Source: Mesorhizobium alhagi CCNWXJ12-2 (GTDB lineage: Bacteria; Pseudomonadota; Alphaproteobacteria; Rhizobiales; Rhizobiaceae). From it: DNA of 54,334 bases. The translations under genes were made by a program, and so were the position numbers. The stretch covers positions 1 through 54,334 of the forward strand of contig NZ_AHAM01000159.1 in assembly GCF_000236565.1 (NCBI RefSeq), in the 5' to 3' direction. The notes below the pieces were generated by a model. It saw only the letters and a list, made by a program, of their open reading frames with translations. It did not search any database and was not told the origin of the DNA. How positions within the stretch are numbered: position 1 is the stretch's first letter; each line of letters opens with the position of its first letter. Shown here one piece after another: positions 1 to 7,188 of the stretch.

Positions 1-624
1 CGCGTAGCTGGTCGAGGGTAGAGGATGCGTCGGCGAGCCGAGCCCCAGGACATAGAGCAAAAGCGCCTCGTCATATCCTTCCCAGCGGTACTTCAGGAAT
101 CCGCGCTCGGGTGTCCAACCGTGGCTGACGGTTTCTCCGCCGTCCTGCGCCCAGCGCCAATCGGCTCGGCGATAGAGCGCATCAGCCAGTGTACGGATCT
201 CGACCTCGTCCTGCGTGTTCGCATCGAAAAACGCCGCCGCGGCCAGCGCGCCGGCCAACAAAAAGGTGCTGTCGATGGTCGACAGCTCGCACTGCCAGGC
301 TCGCCGGCCGGTCTGCATATCCAGGAAGTGATAGTAGAAACCGCGATATCCCGTGGCGTCCGGCTCCGGCCCGTGCGGACTGTTCCAGAAGAAGCGCAGG
401 GTGGCCAAAGTGCGTTCCATGGCCGCGCGCCGGCTCATGAATCCGCGTTCGACCCCCACCGGATAGCAGGTCAGCGCAAGGCCGGTGGCAGCGATGCTTG
501 CGGGCCAGTTCGCTTCCGTCTTATCGAGGATGAGGCCGTTGGCAGGGTTCGCTTCATGGATGAAGTAGTCGAACGTCTCCCGCTGTAGCGTTGCCAGGTC
601 GTCTTGTATGGCGGAGTTGCTCAC
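1..624 (-). CDS. Glucoamylase-family protein (PF10091 type), 3' end outside window
   Basis: The minus strand reads open from a GTG at 624 to the window edge, giving the first 208 residues. The stretch LQRETFDYFIHEAN near the N-terminus, followed by NWPASIAATGLAL, RGFYYHFLDM and CELSTIDSTFLLAGAL, is typical of the glucoamylase family related to GH144, an (alpha/alpha)6-barrel group that includes beta-1,2-glucan-active enzymes. Members usually have about 430 residues, so roughly half is missing. There is no obvious signal peptide, so this version may be cytoplasmic. AGGTGA about nine bases upstream supports the GTG start. The gene lies 60 bp downstream of the CBS-BON gene on the same strand and may be co-transcribed with it. 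Family assignment is confident; substrate is not known. Confidence 0.8.
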   Translation of the reverse strand, partial: MSNSAIQDDLATLQRETFDYFIHEANPANGLILDKTEANWPASIAATGLALTCYPVGVERGFMSRRAAMERTLATLRFFWNSPHGPEPDATGYRGFYYHFLDMQTGRRAWQCELSTIDSTFLLAGALAAAAFFDANTQDEVEIRTLADALYRRADWRWAQDGGETVSHGWTPERGFLKYRWEGYDEALLLYVLGLGSPTHPLPSTSYA

Positions 625-684
625 GATGTCACCTGACAGGTTTTCGAAGGATGCTTTCGTCCAGCATCGGCCGCCTGTGTGGAG

Positions 685-1347
685 CTAGGCAAGGGACAGG
701 TGGTCGAAAAAACCCTTGACGCCCCTTACGCCCTCGGCAACCACGCGGACAGCATCTCGCTCACTTTGCGAGGAGACCGCTCCCGATACATGCACCAGGC
801 CGTCGGCGACAGTGAGAGCCAGCTCATCTCCTTTGATGCCTGCATCCTCTCGCAGCCGTGTAAGGATGCTGCGCCGGATCGCATCGTCGCCGGGCGCCGT
901 AGCGTCGAATTTGGCTGTGATGAGAACTCGCAGGAGTTCGGCTCGGCTTACGATCCCAACCAGGTGCCCTCCTCTCATTACCGGTACGCGCTTGATGCCG
1001 CGCTCCGCCATGAGCGCAGCGATTCGAGGCAGCGGCGTTTCTTCTTCGACCTTGACTGGATCCTCGGTCATTACATCCGCCACTTTCCAGCTGTGGCTTT
1101 TCACGTAAGCGCCAGCGTTGTTCTCCTCCGTGCTGAATTGCCGATCGACCGGCGCCAGCGCCTGGGCACCGAGTTCCGACCTGCGCATTAGATCGCCCTC
1201 GGTCACGATACCGACCACGCGGCCATCATCGTCAATCACGGGCAGGCCGCTGATGCGGTGGTCCAGCATGATCCGCGCTGCATGCCTGACACTGTGGTCA
1301 GGCGAAACGCTGACTACGTCCACGGTCATGACGTCTTTTGCCTTCAT
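685..1347 (-). CDS. CBS-domain pair plus BON domain protein
   Basis: 220 residues. Two CBS motifs (about residues 8-60 and 93-145), with repeated VMT...SGLPV/KRVPV and GIVT/GIVS signatures, form a Bateman module that usually binds adenosine nucleotides. A C-terminal BON domain (about 150-218, with VHVSGAVSSQSERDAV) is normally linked to membrane or lipid association. No signal peptide is visible, so it is probably a cytoplasmic energy-state sensor. CBS-BON proteins are frequent in rhizobial low-oxygen clusters. It is divergently arranged with the cardiolipin synthase relic, and the 224-bp spacer carries a perfect FNR/FixK-type box at 1481-1494, 134 bp upstream of this start. Family clear; the regulated partner is unknown. 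Confidence 0.9.
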   Translation of the reverse strand: MKAKDVMTVDVVSVSPDHSVRHAARIMLDHRISGLPVIDDDGRVVGIVTEGDLMRRSELGAQALAPVDRQFSTEENNAGAYVKSHSWKVADVMTEDPVKVEEETPLPRIAALMAERGIKRVPVMRGGHLVGIVSRAELLRVLITAKFDATAPGDDAIRRSILTRLREDAGIKGDELALTVADGLVHVSGAVSSQSERDAVRVVAEGVRGVKGFFDHLSLA

Positions 1348-1480
1348 CTGCCTGATCCCCTAAGCGCAGTGGAATTTGCTCTCGGCGTCGCGTGCCGACG
1401 TTGCCACTCGCCGATCGGAGCCGCGACCCAGATAAGAGGTTACAAATATGGCAGACTAGCTCGGGATCGCGGAAGGTTTC

Positions 1481-1494
1481 TTGATACACGTCAA
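1481..1494. promoter_or_regulatory. FNR/FixK-type box
   Basis: TTGATACACGTCAA matches TTGA-N6-TCAA exactly. It lies in the spacer between the divergent CBS-BON gene (start 1347) and the cardiolipin synthase relic (start 1572) and could serve either. The rest of the 224-bp spacer shows nothing else recognisable. Confidence 0.6.
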
Positions 1495-1571
1495 GGAAAC
1501 GCGGCTGATTTACCAGCAGCTAGGGCGATTGCGGCTGAGAGAGAGCAAAGAAAGCAGGCAGGACAACGGCG

Positions 1572-2973
1572 ATGGTGTTCATTGGGGGCGAAGCCTGGGC
1601 GATCGCCTACCTGGCGGTTGAATGGTCAATCCGCCTCGTGATGATTGTGGTCGTGCCCTTGCGGCGTTCTCCCGAGGCCTCGCGGAGTTGGCTTCTGCTG
1701 GTATTTTTCCTGCCGATTCCGGCGCTTGTCATCTACCTTCTCATCGGAAGACCTACTTACCCGCGCTGGCGTCGCCAACGCTTTGTCAGATTGCCGGCCA
1801 TCCTCGCGGCTGCGTCCAGGGAGATTGCCCATTCCCGCTTCTGCCGCCGTCCCGACCTGCCGGGCACACTGGCAGGGCCAGCTCTTCTGATCGAAAAGCT
1901 CGGCAATTCCCGGCACTCGCCGGAAACGACGTCAGGCTTCTCTCCGAGTATGATGACGTGATCGACCGAATCGTCGCCAACATCGACCAGGCACAACAAA
2001 CAGTCCATCTTCTGTTCTACATCTTTGCCGACGACCGGCCGGCGCATAATGGACGCGCTGGACCGGGCCGCGCGACGAGGTGTCAAGTGCCGGGTTCTGA
2101 TCGATGCCATCGGGTCGCGACAATGGGCGCATCGCGTGGCGAAGCTGCTCGCCCCCGGCCGGCGTGGAGGTTCGGCTCGCCCTTCGGGTCGGCCTTTTCC
2201 GGCGCAGGTCGGCACGCGCCGATCTGCGCAATCACCGGAAGATTGCCATCATCGACAGCCGTGTCGGCTATGTTGGCTCGCAGAACATCACCAATGCCGT
2301 GTCTAGCCGGAACATCGCCAATGAAGAACTGGTCGCGCGCAAGTGGTCGGTCCGATCACAGCGGAACTCCAAGCCGTGTTTATCGCCGACTGGTTCATGG
2401 AAACCGACGAGGAACTGGCCATGCCCGCCTTGTTTCCGCACCATCATCCCGACTCCGGGGTCGTCGCGCAGGTCCTGCCAAGCGGCCCCGACTACCCGGA
2501 TGCCGGCGTTGGACACCTCATGGCCGCGCTGGTTCACGGCGCGCGCGAGCGTGTCGTCATCACGACCCCCTACTTCGTCCCGGACGAGGCATTCCTGCAG
2601 GCGCTCAAGACCGCGGCGTTGCGTGGAGTCGAAGTCCACCTGGTGGTTTCGTACCTGACGGATCACATTCTGGTGAAATTCGCGCAGCGATCCTATTATT
2701 CCGAACTTCTCCGGGCCGGTGCACGCCAAGCATGTCACATTTGATGACGAGATCGCACTGCTGGGCTCCAGCAATGTCGACATCCGCTCCTTTGTCCTGA
2801 ACGCTGAAATAAGCCTTGTCGCTTTTGACCGTGGCGTCACGGCGCAACTGCGGCGTGAGCAAATCCGCTGCTTCGGCGCCAGCGAGACGCTCACCCTCGA
2901 CGCTTGGGAAAAGCGCATGATCGCCCACAAGATCTGCGAGAACTTGGCGCGACTGGCAGGTCCTCTTCTGTAA
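1572..2973 (+). pseudogene. cls: Cardiolipin synthase / phospholipase D relic, about five frameshifts
   Basis: Joined across three frames, this reads as a cardiolipin synthase, which condenses phosphatidylglycerol at the inner membrane. An N-terminal membrane region (AIAYLAVEWSIRLVMIVVVP, then FFLPIPALVIYLLIG) is followed by two phospholipase D motifs: NHRKIAIID with GSQNITNA near 2240-2300, and HAKHVTFDD with GSSNVDIRSF near 2725-2785. The frame changes near 1860-1925, 2040, 2155, 2345 and 2715. At the last break the residues normally lying between LLRAG and HAK are also missing, so a small deletion accompanies the shift. The stop is TAA at 2971-2973. With this many lesions no functional protein is expected. 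The FNR box at 1481 suggests the ancestral gene was oxygen-regulated. Confidence 0.85.
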
Positions 2974-3201
2974 AACCGAGTTGGGGTTGATCGCTGCGTT
3001 TTTCCGTCGTCAGTCGTATCTTTGCTGCACGCCGCATTTTTTTCGGCTTCGGTACTCTCTTTGATCTTGGACAAATTGAGCCGTTCAGGTTCCTTCTATG
3101 GTGGGCATGCAATCAACCCTGTACAGCGCGCATCGAGGAAAGGGCGGAATCAGTTGAGATCGGGTGTGATCCCTTTGGGACCGTCCAGACTGCGGCTTGG
3201 A

Positions 3202-3573
3202 ATGCGGGCGCTCGATGCGTCGCGCTGGCTCGCCCTGTCCATGGCCATCCTCATTGCGATCTCTGCCCTGCTTCACGACGGACACGCCCCGGCGGCCGCT
3301 GCCGAGGATATTCGCTTTGCAATCGAAAACACCCACGCCGAGCCTGCGGCCGAACACAGCCATGCCAAGCCTTGCGGCGGCGAAGAACAAGCGCGGGACG
3401 ACGGCAGCTGCTGTATTTCGACATCCGGATGCGCCATCTGCGTCCCTGGGTTCGCGCAGGCCCTCGACGGCTCTACGCGAAGCACGCCTCTCGCCCTCGC
3501 CTCGGATACCATCTCGTTGCCGGGCGATTGTCCGCTCCAAATGCGACCTCCAAAAGTCTCCGCGATCGCCTAA
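3202..3573 (+). CDS. Small exported Cys/His-rich protein
   Basis: 123 residues from ATG 3202. The frame is open further upstream, but only this start puts a hydrophobic segment (about residues 9-24) at the N-terminus as a signal peptide or anchor, ending near the AAAAE stretch. The mature part holds THAEPAAEHSHAKPCGG and then Cys residues at about 58, 70, 71, 77 and 80 in a CC-x5-C-x2-C pattern, plus C110. Such a cluster suggests periplasmic metal binding or disulfides. No family name can be given with confidence. It is followed after 172 bp by the beta-propeller gene with its own His-rich insertion, so a shared metal-related role is plausible but inferred. Confidence 0.55.
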   Translation: MRALDASRWLALSMAILIAISALLHDGHAPAAAAEDIRFAIENTHAEPAAEHSHAKPCGGEEQARDDGSCCISTSGCAICVPGFAQALDGSTRSTPLALASDTISLPGDCPLQMRPPKVSAIA

Positions 3574-3745
3574 GCGCACACTGCCGTTCGGCTCGTGCGC
3601 CTGCCATCTGCAATCCGGAGTCACGAAGATGAGAATTTTAAGTCGCATAGCAATCATCCCAACGCCCATTTCCGGCACTCCCGCCGCCGCGTGGTCTCGC
3701 CCGCGCCACTCCATCCCTGATTGCCGCTACGGCCGGGAGACAGCC

Positions 3746-4861
3746 ATGAGTGCTGCTGCCGCGCTGGCGGTTGAGCAACGGTCGCGCATGACCTTCGCCG
3801 CCCTGGCGGCTGCATTCGGGCTGGCGATTGTGATGTCGTTCGCACACCCGGTCGGGGCGGAGCCGAAATCGTCTGGCTTCGTCTACACCGCGGACGAATA
3901 TGGCAACTCGGTCAGCCGCATCGATCTGAAAAGCGGAAAGGTCGACATCATTCCTGTCGATATCACGCCCCACAATGTCCAGTTCGTCCCGGGCAGACGC
4001 CTCTTGCTTGCGGTGGGCGCCTCCGCAACGGGTGGAGGGACCGAAAGTCACGATGGTGGTGGCCATGGTGGCAGCGAGGACGGTGGCGACGGTCATGAAG
4101 AGGCCGCTGGTGGCGGCAAGTTGGTAATCTTCGACACGGCCGACATAACCTCCGCTCCGACAGTTTCGATCGACGTTGGCGCTCATCCGGCCCATGTCGT
4201 CGCCGATGCCGAAGGCAACCGCGCATATGTGTCCAACTCCGAAGACGACACTCTTTCGGTGGTCGATCTGCAAAAGGGCGAAGCCGTCGCGACGATCGCC
4301 ACGGGCGACTATCCTCACGGCCTGCGGATGAGTCCTGACGGAAAGTCGATCTATGTCGCCAATGTCGAGGACGGCACTGTCTCAGTGATCGATATCGCCA
4401 CGCTTGCAGAAACAGCCAGGATCGCGGTCGGGGCCGCTCCGGTTCAGGTGGGATTCGTCCCGGATGGCAGGCGTGTCTACGTTTCGCTGCGCGACGCGAA
4501 CCAGGCGGCGGTCATTGACACCGCCACGCGCGAGGTCACCAAGCGCATCGACGTCGGACGGTCACCCATTCAGGTGCATGCGACCACTGACGGCCGCTTC
4601 GTTTATGTCGCAAACCAGGGAACCGACGAGGAGCCGGACGACACGGTTTCGGTCATCAATACCGCCAGCGACACGGTCGTTAAGACAATTCGGACAGGCC
4701 AGGGAGCGCACGGGGTGACCGTCAGCAGCGACGGGGACTTTGCTTTCGTGACCAATATCATCGCTGGCACGGTTTCGCGGATATCAGTCGCAAGCCAGTC
4801 GGTCGTCGACACCTACACAGTCGGCAAGGGACCGAACGGCGTAACTTTTCAGACCCCTTGA
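3746..4861 (+). CDS. Exported YVTN-repeat beta-propeller with Gly/His/acid-rich insertion
   Basis: 371 residues from ATG 3746. An N-terminal hydrophobic stretch (about 16-33) ending in HPVGAEP looks like a signal peptide. The body contains repeated YVxNxxDxTVSVID-type blades (AYVSNSEDDTLSVVD, IYVANVEDGTVSVID, FVYVANQG, FAFVTN), typical of periplasmic YVTN seven-bladed propellers of unknown or electron-transfer/metal-related roles. Residues about 92-124 form a low-complexity insertion rich in Gly, His, Asp and Glu between two strands, which could bind metal ions. An alternative ATG at 3630 would add 39 residues without a better signal. A strong hairpin follows the stop codon. It probably pairs with the small Cys/His-rich protein upstream. 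Confidence 0.8.
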   Translation: MSAAAALAVEQRSRMTFAALAAAFGLAIVMSFAHPVGAEPKSSGFVYTADEYGNSVSRIDLKSGKVDIIPVDITPHNVQFVPGRRLLLAVGASATGGGTESHDGGGHGGSEDGGDGHEEAAGGGKLVIFDTADITSAPTVSIDVGAHPAHVVADAEGNRAYVSNSEDDTLSVVDLQKGEAVATIATGDYPHGLRMSPDGKSIYVANVEDGTVSVIDIATLAETARIAVGAAPVQVGFVPDGRRVYVSLRDANQAAVIDTATREVTKRIDVGRSPIQVHATTDGRFVYVANQGTDEEPDDTVSVINTASDTVVKTIRTGQGAHGVTVSSDGDFAFVTNIIAGTVSRISVASQSVVDTYTVGKGPNGVTFQTP

Positions 4862-4870
4862 TACGCGAAC

Positions 4871-4899
4871 GCGGGTGCCGAGACCGTCTCGGCGCCCGC
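4871..4899 (+). terminator. Hairpin after the YVTN gene
   Basis: Arms GCGGGTGCCGAGA (4871-4883) and TCTCGGCGCCCGC (4887-4899) give a 13-bp stem with one G-T wobble and a CCG loop, starting 10 bp after the stop. There is no clear T-tract. The following bases up to 5152 show no gene. Confidence 0.6.
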
Positions 4900-5152
4900 G
4901 GGCATAACTAAAGCCAGAATTGAAGAACACAGCCGTAGCTGCTTTTCGCAAGGGACCTTTCTTGTCGGGATCCTACTCTTGACGTCCCTGCCCTGCTTTG
5001 TGGAGGACGCCGCCCTCCAAAGAGCACCGTACCGAAAACACCTCCGGCAGTCTTGAGCCTCCCATCACCTTGTTGAGGCGGCGGCCGAATTCGGGCTCGA
5101 AACGGACGGCTACCGCCGTGCGGCGACTCGCCGAGATCGGCGGGCCTGCCTG

Positions 5153-5539
5153 TCAGATCGCAGCGACCGCCTCGGCCAGCAGGTCGCGTACCTGACCCGC
5201 AACCGCATGCAGTTCAGGATTATCGATCGCCTGCATCGAGGCCACCGGGTCAATGGCGCTGACCTCAACCCCGCCTGCGACCTCGCGCAGGATCACATTG
5301 CAGGGCAGCATCGCGCCAACGCGCGGCTCGATACCGATGGCCTGATGCGCCATCTTCGGATTGCAGGCGCCAAGGATTCGATAGGGCGGCATGTCCACGT
5401 CGAGCTTCTTCTTCATAGTCGCCTTGACGTCGATTTCGGTCAGGACGCCAAAGCCTTTGTCTGCAAGCGCCTTCCGGGTGCGGGCGTCGACCTCGTCAAA
5501 GTTCGCCCCGGTTACCAACCGATTGAACGTATAATTCAT
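5153..5539 (-). CDS. DUF302 protein, copy 1
   Basis: 128 residues covering a complete DUF302 domain, with the family pattern KGFGVLTEIDVKATMKKKL, ILGACNP, MLPCNVILRE and DPVASMQ. The two conserved Cys (GACNP and LPCNV) are present. The family is small, cytoplasmic or soluble, of unknown biochemical role, and often sits beside redox, metal or sulfur genes. It is the last gene of a three-gene minus-strand set with a 38-residue membrane peptide 19 bp upstream and a Met-rich EF-hand protein before that. A clear paralogue, about half identical by eye, lies at 22624-23010 next to another Met-rich exported protein. Confidence 0.9.
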   Translation of the reverse strand: MNYTFNRLVTGANFDEVDARTRKALADKGFGVLTEIDVKATMKKKLDVDMPPYRILGACNPKMAHQAIGIEPRVGAMLPCNVILREVAGGVEVSAIDPVASMQAIDNPELHAVAGQVRDLLAEAVAAI

Positions 5540-5558
5540 GGCGATTTCTCCCTGTAGG

Positions 5559-5675
5559 TCATTTTCGTAAATACTTGACCAGGGCGGCGATTGTTAGACC
5601 CACAAGAACCAGAATGACGATCGTCCCCAGCCATCCGAACCCCATCCCCAAGCCCATACCGTAATCGTTCATCAT
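5559..5675 (-). CDS. 38-residue single-pass membrane peptide
   Basis: The frame runs from ATG 5675 to TGA 5559, encoding a short Gly/Met-rich N-terminus (MNDYGMGLGMGFGWLG), one transmembrane segment (IVILVLVGLTIAALV) and the basic end KYLRK. GGAGA eight bases before the ATG is a good ribosome binding site. It sits between the EF-hand and DUF302 genes with short spacers, so co-transcription is likely. Peptides of this build, sometimes with a SHOCT tail, accompany DUF302 and copper-related genes; no SHOCT domain is present here. Orientation with the basic end in the cytoplasm is expected. A degenerate FNR-like site (TTGA half intact, other half changed) lies at 5715-5728. Confidence 0.65.
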   Translation of the reverse strand: MMNDYGMGLGMGFGWLGTIVILVLVGLTIAALVKYLRK

Positions 5676-5750
5676 CGAATTCTCCTTATCACGTGATGGT
5701 TCTGCCCCCGACAACAGACCTGCGTCAAAGCGGCGGGGGCAGCACTCATG

Positions 5751-6281
5751 TCAGTTGTTGTCCATCATACTTTTACCCATTCCCGGCATTCCGCCTTGCT
5801 GCCCGGCCATGTGGCTCTGCATCGTTTCAGCCATGGCAGCCATTTCAGCCTCGGTCACTTGCGCATCACCGTCGGCGTCGTGCATCTGGAAGGCGCGCAC
5901 CGTCATCGGCCGGGTGTGGGCCGCATGCATCACCGCGAATTCCTCCAACGACAGCTTGCCATTGGCATCGGTGTCATAGGTCTTGAGTTCTGCCTGAATG
6001 CCTGCCGTCATCTCTTCGGGGCTGAGCGTACCGTCCTTGTTGGTATCAAAGGCGGCCATGGCATTGCTCTGGTGCCCATCCATCATCATGCCCATACCGC
6101 CGCCCATCATGCCGTGATGGCCGGCATCCCTCATGCCGCCGTGCCCACGCATCATACCCATGCCATCGCCCATCATACCGCCATACTGCATCTGCGCCTG
6201 CTGGGCGATGACGGGTACTGCAACCGCCGCAAGCCCAAGGGCTGCAACGACTGAGAGGGTCAGCTTCGTTGAACGTTTCAT
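5751..6281 (-). CDS. Exported EF-hand protein with Met/Gly/His-rich region
   Basis: 176 residues from the ATG at 6281, chosen because AGGAG sits eight bases upstream; the frame is open for 30 more codons without a better start. KRSTKLTLSVVAALGLAAVA ending at VIAQQAQ is a signal peptide. It is followed by a low-complexity Met/Gly/His stretch (MMGDGMGMMRGHGG, GHHGMMGGGMGMMMDGH), a typical Cu(I)/Ag(I)-binding composition. Three EF-hand loops follow: DTNKDGTLSPEE, DTDANGKLSLEE and DADGDAQVTEAE, the last with changes at calcium-liganding positions. Probably periplasmic. It is divergent from a two-component system whose kinase also has a Met-rich sensor, and the 184-bp spacer carries a strong inverted repeat. 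Metal identity is inferred. Confidence 0.85.
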   Translation of the reverse strand: MKRSTKLTLSVVAALGLAAVAVPVIAQQAQMQYGGMMGDGMGMMRGHGGMRDAGHHGMMGGGMGMMMDGHQSNAMAAFDTNKDGTLSPEEMTAGIQAELKTYDTDANGKLSLEEFAVMHAAHTRPMTVRAFQMHDADGDAQVTEAEMAAMAETMQSHMAGQQGGMPGMGKSMMDNN

Positions 6282-6373
6282 GATCATCACTCCTGAATTG
6301 ATCTGCGATGGGTTCAATCTGGGATGCAGGTGTCCCACAGGTTTGTCAGGCGGGAAGGTCATTTGTATCAAAC

Positions 6374-6408
6374 TGTCGCAAACACCGTCCCGGTGAAGGT
6401 TTGCGACA
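6374..6408. promoter_or_regulatory. Inverted repeat in divergent promoter region
   Basis: TGTCGCAAAC (6374-6383) and GTTTGCGACA (6399-6408) are perfect 10-bp inverted arms, and the spacer itself contains CACCG-TCC-CGGTG. The element lies between the EF-hand gene (start 6281) and the response regulator gene (start about 6466). It may be the binding site of that regulator or a structured leader; which is not decided by the sequence. Confidence 0.5.
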
Positions 6409-6465
6409 ATCTTCCGCCCGCGTTACCCCCAGGATCGGCTAGGGTCAGGTCCAGGAGATATGATG

Positions 6466-7188
6466 ATGACCGGTTCGCCCCATATCCTGATCGTCGATGA
6501 CCACCGCGAGATCCGCGATGCCATTGCCAAGTATCTGGAAAAGAACGGCATGCGCGCGACGACCGCGGCAAATGCCCTGGCGATGGACGCGGCGATGAAG
6601 GTGGGGCAGTTCGATCTGATCGTGCTGGATGTGATGATGCCGGGCGAAGACGGCCTGTCGGTCTGCCGCCGTTTGCGCGCCCAGGATGGCATACCGATCC
6701 TGATGCTGACCGCACTGGGGGATGATACCGACCGCATCGTAGGACTTGAGGTCGGGGCCGATGACTACCTGCCGAAACCGTTCAATCCGCGCGAACTCCT
6801 GGCCCGGATCAAGGCAATCCTGCGACGGTCCGAACGGGCGCGGATGCCGGGCCGCAACATTGCCGGGCACAGGCTGGCGTTCGACCGTTGGGTTCTGGAT
6901 ACCGACCGGCGAAAGCTGATCGATACCGAAGGCGCCGAAGTCGCGCTGACCACCTCCGAATTCCGCCTTCTGACGGTGTTCCTGGCCCGCCCACGCTTCG
7001 TGCTCAGTCGCGATCAACTACTCGACCTGACCTCTGGCCGGGCGGCACAGGTGTTTGATCGTACCATCGACAATCAAATCAACCGATTGCGCCGCAAGAT
7101 CGAGGCGGATCCAACCAAGCCCGTACTAATCGCCACCGTCTGGGGAGGCGGCTACAGTTTTGCCGCCGATGTAAGGGAGGTGCCGTGA
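6466..7188 (+). CDS. OmpR-family response regulator
   Basis: 240 residues from the third of three consecutive ATG codons (6460, 6463, 6466); AGGAG at 6453-6457 is best spaced for the second or third. The receiver domain has the acidic pair DD near residue 11, the phosphorylation Asp in LIVLDVMMPG (about 55), the LTA switch Thr and the Lys in YLPKPFNPRELLARI. The C-terminal winged helix (TSEFRLLTVFLARP, VFDRTIDNQINRLRRKIE, VWGGGYSF) is of OmpR/PhoB type. The stop overlaps the kinase start (GTGA), so the two are translationally coupled. Target genes may be the divergent EF-hand/DUF302 operon. Confidence 0.95.
   Translation: MTGSPHILIVDDHREIRDAIAKYLEKNGMRATTAANALAMDAAMKVGQFDLIVLDVMMPGEDGLSVCRRLRAQDGIPILMLTALGDDTDRIVGLEVGADDYLPKPFNPRELLARIKAILRRSERARMPGRNIAGHRLAFDRWVLDTDRRKLIDTEGAEVALTTSEFRLLTVFLARPRFVLSRDQLLDLTSGRAAQVFDRTIDNQINRLRRKIEADPTKPVLIATVWGGGYSFAADVREVP

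Noticed and set aside
25-588. Long plus-strand open frame over the window start
   Set aside because: It is antisense to the glucoamylase-type gene, whose protein shows clear family motifs.
2268-3074. 268-codon minus-strand frame across the cls relic
   Set aside because: No motif; the plus strand carries both phospholipase D motifs.
6358-6371. FNR box before the EF-hand gene
   Set aside because: Only the TTGAT half is present on the minus strand; the other half reads ATGAC.
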